The notes below the pieces were generated by a model, which was not told the DNA's origin, did no database searches, and saw only the letters and a program-made list of their open reading frames with translations. Made by a program: the position numbers and the translations under genes. Shown here piece after piece: positions 5,953 to 12,121 of a DNA stretch of 13,392 bases. Source of the DNA: an uncultured Oscillospiraceae bacterium (GTDB lineage Bacteria > Bacillota > Clostridia > Oscillospirales > Oscillospiraceae); the NCBI GenBank assembly GCA_900758315.1, contig CAAERF010000440.1, positions 1-13,392 of the forward strand, written 5' to 3'. Every line of letters begins with the position of its first letter. The stretch's first letter is position 1.

Positions 5953-5977
5953 TTCGGGATGTAGCAGCCATCCCGAA
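5953..5977 (-). other. Perfect 9-bp hairpin in the tRNA Glu-Met spacer
   Basis: Arms 5953-5961 and 5969-5977 pair perfectly around a 7-nt loop inside the 35-bp spacer. Its sequence differs from the hairpin in the Val-Glu spacer, but its placement is the same, which suggests a shared role in precursor processing. Confidence 0.55.
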
Positions 5978-5982
5978 AGGAA

Positions 5983-6059
5983 TGGTAGCGGCGACTGGAT
6001 TTGAACCGGTGACACTGCGGGTATGAACCGCATGCTCTAGCCAACTGAGCTACGCCGCC
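5983..6059 (-). tRNA. Elongator tRNA-Met (anticodon CAT)
   Basis: The anticodon loop TTCATAC sits on a TGCGG/CCGCA stem. The acceptor stem GGCGGCG/CGCCGCT ends in a G-U pair at 1-72, as I recall for elongator tRNA-Met of Bacillus. It lacks the C1-A72 mismatch and the GGG/CCC anticodon stem of initiator tRNA. A CAT tRNA-Ile read through lysidine is less likely given the resemblance to elongator Met. CCA is encoded. It is the first gene of the operon. Confidence 0.9.
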
Positions 6060-6089
6060 ATAACTGTTCCGCTCAGCAGAACAATGACT

Positions 6090-6118
6090 ATTATAGTCGG
6101 ACGAAGGCTAATTGTCAA
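6090..6118 (-). promoter_or_regulatory. tRNA operon promoter, perfect consensus
   Basis: On the minus strand TTGACA (6113-6118) and TATAAT (6090-6095) have a 17-bp spacer, an exact sigma-A consensus. Transcription should start near 6083, about 24 bp before tRNA-Met. Such strength suits a stable-RNA operon. Confidence 0.92.
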
Positions 6119-6171
6119 GCAAAATTTTGAAAAAATACAAAAGATTTTTCCCGGATTTCCAACCTTGCGCA

Positions 6172-6198
6172 TTGACAAACGGGTCATTCTGTTATAAG
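6172..6198 (+). promoter_or_regulatory. Candidate exonuclease-gene promoter, very close to the start
   Basis: TTGACA (6172-6177) is perfect and TATAAG (6193-6198) is a fair -10, but the spacer is only 15 bp. A start seven bases downstream would fall near 6205, just before the ATG at 6208, and would leave the SD out of the mRNA. Either the mRNA is nearly leaderless or the true promoter lies further upstream. Confidence 0.35.
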
Positions 6199-6207
6199 GT
6201 GATTTTT

Positions 6208-7227
6208 ATGAGTTACGTGTTTTTTGACCTGGAGTGGAACCAGGGTTACCCCCACAGCGAGGAAGAAAAATTAGACGAGATCATTCAGATTGGTGCCTGC
6301 CGCATGGAGGACTGGGACGGGGAGATTGCGTCCTTTTCCGCCTATGTCCGGCCTACCATTCATAAAAAGCTCCACCACCGGGTTCGGAAAATGCTGCCCC
6401 TGAAGATGGAGACCCTCCGGAAGGCGGAGGGATTCCGGGCAGTGGCCCGGCGTTTTTTCCGCTGGTGCGGTCCCAACCCGGTGTTTTTCACCTGGGGCAA
6501 CAGCGATGTGCGGGTGCTGGATATGAACCTGTGCTGGTACGGCATGGAGGAGTACCTGGAGCTGGAGATTTACGACCTCCAGCGGGCCTTTGACCTGCTG
6601 GTCCTCCACACCGATCAGCAGGCCGCCCTGAAGGACGCGGTGGTGGCCCTGCAGCTGGAGGAAAATCTGACCTATCACGACGCCGGCAACGACGCGGTCT
6701 ACACCGCCCTGATCGGCGCGGAGCTGGTGCGTCGGTTCGGCGCCCTGCCCACCGAGGCGGAGCTGAATCAGATGGAGGCAGAGCTCCGGCGCCAGCGCAG
6801 AGAACAGGCGGCGACAGAGGCCGGTGAGACCCTGGACCAGCTGCTCCGGGACAAGGAGCCGGTGTACCACCGTTCCTGCGGCGTGTACAAGACCACCAGC
6901 GACTGTCTGCGCAGCCGCAATGCCCGGGTGGTCCGCTGTCCCAAGTGCGACAGCTGGCTGTGCAACGGCAACTGGCTCCAGGTTCAGGACTACTACGTGG
7001 CCCGGAGCCGCTGTCTGGAGCACGGGCGGTTTTACACCTGCGTTACCGTTCAGAAGGGCTCGCTGGGCACCAAGGGAACCATGCACCTCTATTCCCCGGA
7101 GGATTTCCCGCCGGACCTGTTCCGGCTGTGCAAGCTGGGCGGTCAGCAGATCCCCATTGGCAAGAGCCTGAAAAAGCGCAAACGGGCCCGCCGCAAGCGC
7201 AAGGTCAAGGCGGTTACGCCGCAATAA
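6208..7227 (+). CDS. KapD-like DEDDh 3'-5' exonuclease with Cys-rich C-terminal tail
   Basis: The 339-residue product has the signature of DnaQ/RNase T-type exonucleases, which remove nucleotides from 3' ends with two metal ions. Motif I is FFDLEWNQ (Asp7, Glu9), motif II is TWGNSD (Asp100), and motif III is YHDAGNDA (His157, Asp162). The form resembles KapD, named in Bacillus as an inhibitor of sporulation kinase signalling. The exonuclease domain ends near 175. After a charged helix (182-215) comes a region with eight cysteines (224, 233, 244, 247, 252, 269, 278, 308), including CPKC, that probably binds zinc. A very basic end (KKRKRARRKRK) may bind nucleic acid. The start is set by AGGTGAT just upstream; the longer frame is less credible. 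The substrate is unknown. Confidence 0.85.
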   Translation: MSYVFFDLEWNQGYPHSEEEKLDEIIQIGACRMEDWDGEIASFSAYVRPTIHKKLHHRVRKMLPLKMETLRKAEGFRAVARRFFRWCGPNPVFFTWGNSDVRVLDMNLCWYGMEEYLELEIYDLQRAFDLLVLHTDQQAALKDAVVALQLEENLTYHDAGNDAVYTALIGAELVRRFGALPTEAELNQMEAELRRQRREQAATEAGETLDQLLRDKEPVYHRSCGVYKTTSDCLRSRNARVVRCPKCDSWLCNGNWLQVQDYYVARSRCLEHGRFYTCVTVQKGSLGTKGTMHLYSPEDFPPDLFRLCKLGGQQIPIGKSLKKRKRARRKRKVKAVTPQ

Positions 7228-7240
7228 CAGCAGTAAAAAA

Positions 7241-7517
7241 CGGTATCCAAAGGCTGGATACCGCAGTCTGTAGACAAACGATTGGAAGCCTGACAATCAT
7301 GCAAGGCCTCGCCAGAGTTCCGGCCTCTCTGAGGCCGGAATCCAATGAAATTCGAAAAAAGTGACGACATGTGCGTCACTTTTTTCTCTTCTCAGCCCAC
7401 AAGTGCTTTCCTGAAGGGAAGGCGCTTGTGGGCTGCAAACTTCGGAAAAATGCTTGCATTTTTCCGAGAGGGTGTCGACGTTGTCGACACCCTCCGGTAT
7501 CCAAAGGCTGGATACCG
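7241..7517. repeat. Cluster of hairpins bounded by an exact 24-bp direct repeat
   Basis: An identical 24-bp sequence, itself an 8-bp hairpin with loop AAAGGCT, occurs at 7241-7264 and 7495-7518. Between the copies are hairpins at 7318-7327/7331-7340 (10 bp), 7355-7366/7374-7385 (12 bp), 7393-7411/7417-7435 (19 bp with two G-U), 7443-7453/7456-7466 (11 bp) and 7468-7479/7483-7494 (12 bp). ATTGGA and TCCAAT (near 7271 and 7341) may form an outer stem. Some are terminator-like, but one intergenic region does not need seven. No credible ORF lies inside. It could be a stack of interspersed palindromic repeats or a structured RNA. Confidence 0.65.
7355..7385. terminator. Symmetric intrinsic terminator within the hairpin cluster
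   Basis: A perfect 12-bp stem consists of six A-T pairs outside a GTGACG/CGTCAC core, with a 7-nt loop. A run of six T follows the core on both strands, so it can end both the plus-strand exonuclease transcript and the minus-strand lipoprotein transcript. Confidence 0.75.
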
Positions 7518-7523
7518 CTTTTT
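7495..7523 (+). terminator. Repeat-copy hairpin with T-run
   Basis: The second copy of the 24-bp repeat forms an 8-bp stem and is followed by CTTTTTG on the plus strand. It lies immediately after the lipoprotein stop codon on the other strand. The first copy is preceded by six A, so it would act on the minus strand. Confidence 0.45.
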
Positions 7524-7525
7524 GT

Positions 7526-8695
7526 TTACTTTTTGAGGGCGATGGTGTCCACAAGGGTGAACGCGCCGTCCTTGACCGTCAGCAGACAGGCCGTGCTCCG
7601 GACCGCGTTGCCATTCCGGTCGAAGGAGAACGCACCGCTGACCGCATCCGGCTGCTCCAGCTCCGCCAGCGCATCCCGGATGGCGGGACCGTCCAGCGTG
7701 CCGACAGCTTCCATGGCGTCCAGCATCCCGTTGTAGGCGTCGTAGGCCAGCACCTGGCTGGCGGCAATGCTGTTGTCCCCGCCATTGGCCTCCAGCCGGT
7801 CGGGATCCGCCTCCAGCCACGCCTGAAAGCCCTGGTCAAAGGCTGCGTTGACGCCCGCCGTGTAGGCGCAGCTCACCACCACGCCCTCAACGTTTTTGCC
7901 GGCGTTCTCCAGCAGCGCCGGGGTGTTCCAGGTGTCTCCGGCCATCCACTGGACCTTCAGCTGTTGATTGGCGGCCTGATTCAGGAGCCGGACGGCGGCA
8001 TCGGCATCGGTGGGGGCAAAGACCGCCTTGACGCCAGATGCCTTGAGATTGGCCAGCACTGTGTCAAAATTGGTCGTGTCGGATTGGAAGGTTTCTGCGG
8101 CCACTATTTTGCCGCCGTTTTTCTCAAACCGGGCGGTGAAGGCGGCTACCAGACCGGAGGTATATGTGTCGTCGAGGTTGCTGACCGTGGCGACCTCCTG
8201 ATACTCCTGGGCAGTGGCCCAGTCCGCCAGCAGGGTGCCCTGGAATCCCTCCTGCCAGCGGGCCTGGAAGGTGTAGTCGTTGCCCAGGGTCACGCTGGAG
8301 TCAGCGCAGGTGGGAGAGAGAACGGGAATCTGTGCGTCGGCGAAGGTGCTGGCTGCGGCCAGACAGTCGTCGGCGTCACAGCTGCCGAGGACCGCCACAC
8401 AGCCGTCGGAGATCAGCCGCTCAGCGGCCGACTGGCCCGACTGGCTGTCCCGAACGTCCAGAATCACCTGGTACGTGACGCCGCCCACAGTGACGGTGGG
8501 ACGGAGGGAGTGGGCATACTGAATTCCCAGGGTCTCCCGTGTGCCGTCGGTGGTGGTCGTGGGCTCAAATACCCCCAGGAGGAGGGAGTTGCCGCCGGTG
8601 GAGACAGAGCCGGAGGGATCGGCACCGCCGGAACCGCAGGCGGTCAGCGCCAGAGTCAGGGTCAGAGCCAGCAGAAGTGCAAGTGGTTTTTTCAT
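7526..8695 (-). CDS. ABC transporter substrate-binding lipoprotein (branched-chain amino acid type)
   Basis: The 389-residue product resembles periplasmic-binding-protein family 6 (LivJ/LivK-like), which captures amino acids or similar small ligands for an ABC importer. The N-terminus has two lysines, a hydrophobic stretch and a lipobox LTAC with Cys20, so it should be anchored outside the membrane. Two lobes are recognisable: VRDSQSGQSAAERLISDG and LGSCDADDCLAAAS in the first, then NLDDTYTSGLVAAFTARFEKN, which matches the family's D-x-Y-x-x-G element. I chose the ATG at 8695 because it gives the signal peptide and has GGAGGAA upstream. No permease or ATPase gene is adjacent, so the partner is elsewhere or the protein acts as a sensor. 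The ligand cannot be assigned. Confidence 0.88.
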   Translation of the reverse strand: MKKPLALLLALTLTLALTACGSGGADPSGSVSTGGNSLLLGVFEPTTTTDGTRETLGIQYAHSLRPTVTVGGVTYQVILDVRDSQSGQSAAERLISDGCVAVLGSCDADDCLAAASTFADAQIPVLSPTCADSSVTLGNDYTFQARWQEGFQGTLLADWATAQEYQEVATVSNLDDTYTSGLVAAFTARFEKNGGKIVAAETFQSDTTNFDTVLANLKASGVKAVFAPTDADAAVRLLNQAANQQLKVQWMAGDTWNTPALLENAGKNVEGVVVSCAYTAGVNAAFDQGFQAWLEADPDRLEANGGDNSIAASQVLAYDAYNGMLDAMEAVGTLDGPAIRDALAELEQPDAVSGAFSFDRNGNAVRSTACLLTVKDGAFTLVDTIALKK

Positions 8696-8772
8696 CGTGG
8701 TTCCTCCATGGAGCAGTGGTGAACGGTCCGGCGGCATGGTCGCGGGACCGGAAAGGGGTCTCTGTTACCCAA

Positions 8773-8801
8773 ACTATACCCACGTTGCCGGAAAAAATCA
8801 A
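8773..8801 (-). promoter_or_regulatory. Promoter of the substrate-binding lipoprotein gene
   Basis: On the minus strand TTGATT (8796-8801) and TATAGT (8773-8778) have a 17-bp spacer. The expected leader of about 70 nt contains a possible GGTCC/GGACC hairpin. Confidence 0.65.
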
Positions 8802-8861
8802 TGGGCGAAGGGGAAATGCCAGAAAAAAGTGGGACAGACCGCTGTTTTTCCCGGAAATACA

Positions 8862-8870
8862 TGGTATGAT
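8862..8870 (+). promoter_or_regulatory. Extended -10 promoter for the DUF2500-like gene
   Basis: TATGAT (8865-8870) is preceded by TGG, the extended -10 element, while the -35 region is poor. It faces away from the lipoprotein promoter, so the two genes are divergent. Confidence 0.5.
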
Positions 8871-8937
8871 AGACGGGCGAAGCTATGCCGCCCCATTCCG
8901 GCGGCCGAGAACCAAAAGAGAGGAGCGTATCTGCGCC

Positions 8938-9306
8938 ATGTTTGAGCTGATTGATCTATTCCCCATCTTCTTTTTCCTGATGTTTGCGGTCGTCTTTGTG
9001 ACCATCATCGTCACGGCAGTGAAGATGGTCCGGGACAACCGGAAGGAAAATCCCACACAGGAACGGGAGGTGGAGGCCCAGGTGGTGTCCAGGCGCACCC
9101 AGGCGAGCGGTACTGCCCACCAGGAGGATGTGCCCACTGTTGACATGGCCTGCTACGTCACCTTCCGGCTCAAGAGCGGGGAACAGGTGGAGTTTCAGGT
9201 TTCCGACGCGGCGTACAGCCAGCTGGCGGAGGGTGCCAGCGGGACGCTGACCTTCCAGGGCAGCCGGTATCTGGGCTTTGCCCGGGCGGCAGAGGAAGAA
9301 AATTGA
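8938..9306 (+). CDS. Small membrane-anchored protein, DUF2500-like
   Basis: The 122-residue product has one N-terminal membrane helix (about 8-29, FPIFFFLMFAVVFVTIIVTAV), a basic and polar segment and a C-terminal beta-rich domain. The end, with VTFRLKSGEQVEFQVSD, then YSQLAEGASGTLTFQGSRYLGF, fits the DUF2500 pattern as I remember it. The function of the family is not known. The likely topology is an inside tail carrying the small domain, since positive residues (KMVRDNRK) follow the helix. The SD (AGGAG) lies 12 bases before the ATG, longer than usual, but no better in-frame start exists. No terminator separates it from the next gene, whose own promoter begins within 20 bp. Confidence 0.8.
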   Translation: MFELIDLFPIFFFLMFAVVFVTIIVTAVKMVRDNRKENPTQEREVEAQVVSRRTQASGTAHQEDVPTVDMACYVTFRLKSGEQVEFQVSDAAYSQLAEGASGTLTFQGSRYLGFARAAEEEN

Positions 9307-9325
9307 TGCTTAATAGGAATTATTC

Positions 9326-9355
9326 TTGACAAGAAGTAGCACTTTGTGGGATAAT
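9326..9355 (+). promoter_or_regulatory. Promoter of the rubredoxin-reductase fusion gene
   Basis: TTGACA (9326-9331) is perfect and GATAAT (9350-9355) follows after 18 bp. The mRNA would begin near 9362 with a leader of about 48 nt. A 4-codon frame (ATGAGC to TGA, 9381-9395) ends at the SD but has no SD of its own. Confidence 0.8.
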
Positions 9356-9409
9356 AGAGACAACTAGTGAACTTATAACCATGAGCTTGGTTTGAAGGAG
9401 GAGAAACCT

Positions 9410-11386
9410 ATGGTGAAATGTAAACTCTGTGGTGAAATTTTTGATGATTCTTTGACGACCTGCCCCCTCTGCGGCGTGGGGCCGGATTACTTTGAGCCAG
9501 TGGAGTCCGAGACCAAGGCCGGTCAGGTGCGGTGCAGCATCTGCCAGGCGGTCTTTGACGCCAGCGAGCCGGTGTGTCCCTTCTGCAACGTGGGTCCTGA
9601 GTACTATGTGCCCCTGGAGGACAAGCCCGGCGGTATGGTCCGCTGCAAGGTGTGCCAGGCGGTCTTTGACGCCAATGAGCCGGTCTGTCCCGTGTGCAAC
9701 GTGGGTTCCGAGGAGTTCGAGCCTCTGGACAGCGCTCCGGTGACCGGCAAGGTCCGCTGCGACATCTGTCAGGCGGTGTTTGACGCCAGCGAGCCCGTGT
9801 GTCCCTTCTGCAACGTGGGTCCCGAGCACTATGTGCCGGTGGACCAGGGCGCCAAAGCGGGCAAGGTCCGCTGCACCATCTGCAAGGAGGTCTTTGACGC
9901 CTCCGAAACCACCTGTCCCGTCTGCGGCGTGGGTGCTGAGTACTTTGAGCCGGTGGAGGAGAAAAAGGCCGGGAAGGTCCGCTGCACCATCTGTCAGGAG
10001 GTCTTTGACAGCTCCGAGACCGTGTGTCCCGTCTGCGGCGTAGGCCCTGAGCACTTTGTGCCGGTGGAGCCCCAGATGAGCGGCAAGGTCAAGTGCGCCA
10101 TCTGCGGCGACGTCTTCGACGCCAGCGAGCCGGTGTGCCCGGTCTGCGGCGTGGGCCCCGAGCACTATGTGCCGGTGGAGGAAGGCCAGGCTGTGGAGAA
10201 GCACAACACCGATCAGCACTACCTGATTCTGGGCGCCGGTACTGCGGCGCTGAACGCGGCCAAAGCCATCCGGGACCGGGACGAGACCGGCACCATCACC
10301 CTGGTGGCCGACGAGGAAGAGTTGCCCTACAAGCGTCCCCAGCTGACCAAGCACATGTTTGACGGCACCGATGCCGAGGCACGGGCCAAGTATTTCACCC
10401 TCCACGACGCGGACTGGTATGCTCAGCAGAATATCACCCTGGCCCTGGGCAAGAAGATCGTCTCTCTGGACCCCGCCGCAAAAGCGGTGACCATGGAGGA
10501 CGGCACCGTCTACAACTATGATAAGTGCATCTACGCCCTGGGTTCCCACTTCTTCGTGCCTCCCTTCGGCGGCAGTGACAACCCCAGAGTGAAGACCATC
10601 CGCACCATCCGGGACATCGAGGAAGTCCGGGAGTTCCTGGAGAAGGGCAAGCGGGCTGTGGTCATTGGCGGCGGCGTCGTGGGCCTGGAGGCCGCATGGG
10701 AGCTGAAAAAGTACGGCTGTGACGTGACCGTGCTGGAGGCTATGCCCGCCCTGATGGCCAACAAGCTGGATCCCACCGCGTCCTCCATGCTCCAGACCCT
10801 CTTTGAAGAGGGTGGCGTCAAGATTCTGGCTGGCGCTCAGACCGACCGCTATGAGGACGGCGCCATCTACCTGAAGGACGGCACGGTGCTGCCCGCAGAG
10901 GTGGTCGTGGTGTCCTGCGGCGTCCGTGCCAACGGCCAGCTGGCCGCCGAAGCCGGTGCGGAGCTGAACAAAGCCATCGTGGTCAACGAGCGGATGGAGA
11001 CCAATCTGCCCGATGTGTACGCCGCCGGCGACTGCGTGGAGTTCCAGGGTGTCAACTACGCCCTGTGGCCCGAGGCATCCCGTCAGGGTGACGTGGCCGG
11101 CGCCAATGCGGCCGGGGATTCCCTGACCTTCGCCGCGGAGATCTACGGTATGAGCATGGAAGTGGTGGAGCGGAGCCTGTACACCATCGGCAAGGCCGCC
11201 GGTCCGGAGCCCTTCCGCACCGTGGAGTTCAAGGACGCCGCCAAGGGCAACCTGGAGAAGTATTTCTTCCTGGACGATGTGCTGTGCGGCGTGACCCTGC
11301 TGGGCGACGTGAGCAAGCTGGGTAAGGTCACCGAGCTGGTGAACCAGAAGGCCAGCTATGACAGCCTGTTTGGCAGCAAGGCATAA
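9410..11386 (+). CDS. Seven-rubredoxin-domain NADH:rubredoxin-type oxidoreductase
   Basis: The 658-residue protein joins seven rubredoxin-like domains to a pyridine nucleotide-disulphide-fold reductase. Each domain has C-x2-C-x10-C-x2-C followed by a G/N-V-G-x-E/D-x-F/Y motif. First cysteines are at residues 4, 42, 79, 117, 155, 192 and 229, a period of 37-38, and all 28 cysteines are present. From about 270 come the FAD motif GAGTAA (275-280), YKRPQLTK, the NAD(P)H motif GGGVVG (420-425) and the FAD-closing AAGDC near 538-542. No redox cysteine of NADH-oxidase or peroxidase type is seen, so electrons should pass from NADH via FAD to the iron centres, as in NADH:rubredoxin reductase. The likely role is delivery to rubrerythrin- or flavodiiron-type acceptors in oxygen or peroxide defence. 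The ATG at 9410 has AAGGAGG upstream; a TTG at 9392 is less likely. Confidence 0.9.
   Translation: MVKCKLCGEIFDDSLTTCPLCGVGPDYFEPVESETKAGQVRCSICQAVFDASEPVCPFCNVGPEYYVPLEDKPGGMVRCKVCQAVFDANEPVCPVCNVGSEEFEPLDSAPVTGKVRCDICQAVFDASEPVCPFCNVGPEHYVPVDQGAKAGKVRCTICKEVFDASETTCPVCGVGAEYFEPVEEKKAGKVRCTICQEVFDSSETVCPVCGVGPEHFVPVEPQMSGKVKCAICGDVFDASEPVCPVCGVGPEHYVPVEEGQAVEKHNTDQHYLILGAGTAALNAAKAIRDRDETGTITLVADEEELPYKRPQLTKHMFDGTDAEARAKYFTLHDADWYAQQNITLALGKKIVSLDPAAKAVTMEDGTVYNYDKCIYALGSHFFVPPFGGSDNPRVKTIRTIRDIEEVREFLEKGKRAVVIGGGVVGLEAAWELKKYGCDVTVLEAMPALMANKLDPTASSMLQTLFEEGGVKILAGAQTDRYEDGAIYLKDGTVLPAEVVVVSCGVRANGQLAAEAGAELNKAIVVNERMETNLPDVYAAGDCVEFQGVNYALWPEASRQGDVAGANAAGDSLTFAAEIYGMSMEVVERSLYTIGKAAGPEPFRTVEFKDAAKGNLEKYFFLDDVLCGVTLLGDVSKLGKVTELVNQKASYDSLFGSKA
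9419..10180 (+). repeat. Seven coding tandem repeats of 111-114 bp
   Basis: The rubredoxin-like domains are encoded by in-frame repeats with high DNA identity, for example the recurring GTCTTTGACGCC and GTGTGTCCC. Units 2 and 4 are the closest pair and both encode CPFCNVGPE. After the last cysteine pair, units 1, 3 and 5 read FEP while 2, 4 and 6 read VP, so the array looks like three two-unit blocks plus a seventh unit. Similarity at this level should permit copy-number change by recombination. Confidence 0.85.
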
Positions 11387-11417
11387 GTTTTCGAGAAAAG
11401 GGATCAGATGAGAGGAA

Positions 11418-11450
11418 GCCGCCGTCGGAGCAATCCGGCGGCGGCGCTTT
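11418..11450 (+). terminator. Terminator of the rubredoxin-reductase fusion gene
   Basis: A 12-bp GC-rich stem (11418-11429/11434-11445, one G-U) is closed by a GCAA tetraloop of the stable GNRA class. Only GCTTTG follows, so the U-run is weak; the stem strength and its position 31 bp after the stop codon support termination. Confidence 0.6.
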
Positions 11451-11674
11451 GCTGTCTGCAGCTGACAGGACACGCCCCGCCATCCCGGAGGATAACGGGG
11501 CGTGCTTCAAAAAGAGAGAGGGAGGTAGTATCTTAACAATGAGTCGAAAGTAGAATGGAGTTGTTTGCTTTGCTTTATCCTGACGATGTCAGGATACCAG
11601 AGTCCGGCAGGAAAGTCTTGAACAGGCTGGAAACCATTTGTAAACCGTCTGTGAACGGAGAACAGAAGGGCGAG

Positions 11675-11709
11675 AAAATCCGCGGCGAAGCGGAGGTGCT
11701 CGCCGCGGA
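11675..11709 (-). terminator. Terminator of the DUF6506-like gene
   Basis: On the minus strand a perfect 10-bp stem (11700-11709 with 11679-11688) is followed by TTTTC. It lies about 25 bp past the stop codon. Confidence 0.75.
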
Positions 11710-11732
11710 CTGTTGGATTTGCGCGAATTAAA

Positions 11733-12038
11733 TCAGCCGAACATGTCGTCGCCGCTCTTGAAGTCAAAGGCGGGATGGAAGTCGAACTTCACAGCGCCCA
11801 CGGCGATGCCAGGGCCGACAGCGCGCTTGATGCGGGCGATGCCCTCGTTGCCGAAGCCGGCGCACAGCTCGATGGCGGAGCAGCCCTTGGCCACCATCTC
11901 CTTGGCGATCTCCTCGGCCTGAGCGTAGGTGGCGCAGCCGGTGACGTTCATGTTGATGGAATCGCCCTCAATGACGGTGCGCTCCTTGGCGGGGTCACAG
12001 CCGGGTGCCACATAGATAAATGCGCATTCAAATTTCAT
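11733..12038 (-). CDS. Small conserved protein, DUF6506-like
   Basis: The 101-residue soluble protein begins MKFECAFIYVAPGCDP and ends with an acidic FKSGDDMFG. The middle, with TYAQAEEIAKEMVAKGCSAIELCAGFG in two pieces around residues 38-63, and GIAVGAVKFD (77-86) suggest a compact alpha/beta fold. From memory this matches the DUF6506 family, whose function is unknown; I am moderately sure of the name. The ATG at 12038 has a perfect AGGAGG seven bases upstream, so the longer frame to 12086 is rejected. It follows the greA-like gene on the same strand by 83 bp and has its own promoter in that gap, but no terminator separates the two, so readthrough is possible. Confidence 0.75.
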   Translation of the reverse strand: MKFECAFIYVAPGCDPAKERTVIEGDSINMNVTGCATYAQAEEIAKEMVAKGCSAIELCAGFGNEGIARIKRAVGPGIAVGAVKFDFHPAFDFKSGDDMFG

Positions 12039-12084
12039 GGTAGGTCCTCCTAAACTTCGTTTGCTTTCGTCGCGTTCTCCCACC

Positions 12085-12114
12085 ACTATACCATAGGAGA
12101 CCGGGCAGTGGCAA
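12085..12114 (-). promoter_or_regulatory. Promoter of the DUF6506-like gene
   Basis: On the minus strand TTGCCA (12109-12114) and TATAGT (12085-12090) have an 18-bp spacer, and TGG before the -10 gives an extended -10 element. Confidence 0.6.
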
Positions 12115-12121
12115 GGGAAAG

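Larger units (their letters stand above)
11387..11732. other. Gene-free intergenic region with several palindromes
   Basis: Between the fusion gene and the convergent DUF6506-like gene I see no credible ORF. The stretch holds a terminator-like hairpin at 11418-11445, an imperfect hairpin at about 11472-11503 (CACGCCCCG paired with CGGGGCGTG), a perfect 9-bp hairpin at 11576-11584/11588-11596 with a 3-nt loop, and the minus-strand terminator at 11675-11709. A purine-rich stretch with GGAGG (11513-11526) is not followed by a usable ORF. Confidence 0.5.

Noticed and set aside
5983..6059. Initiator tRNA-fMet
   Set aside because: The acceptor end is G1-U72, not a C1-A72 mismatch, and the anticodon stem lacks the GGG/CCC pairs of initiators.
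7454..8722. 422-aa plus-strand frame opposite the lipoprotein gene
   Set aside because: It begins inside the hairpin cluster and lacks an SD; the minus strand encodes a signal peptide, lipobox and binding-protein fold.
9392..9409. TTG start adding six residues to the rubredoxin-reductase protein
   Set aside because: The TTG overlaps the SD AAGGAGG, which is correctly spaced for the ATG at 9410.
9419..10180. CRISPR array from the regular repeats
   Set aside because: The period is a whole number of codons, the units are continuous without unique spacers, and they encode intact cysteine motifs.
9320..11473. 717-aa open frame on the minus strand opposite the rubredoxin-reductase gene
   Set aside because: It mirrors the GC-rich codon structure of the sense gene, has His/Gly/Leu-rich composition typical of antisense frames, has no recognisable domain, and the plus strand encodes clear conserved motifs.
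11507..11767. 86-aa minus-strand ORF beyond the DUF6506-like gene
   Set aside because: It overlaps that gene's end and its terminator hairpin and has no SD.
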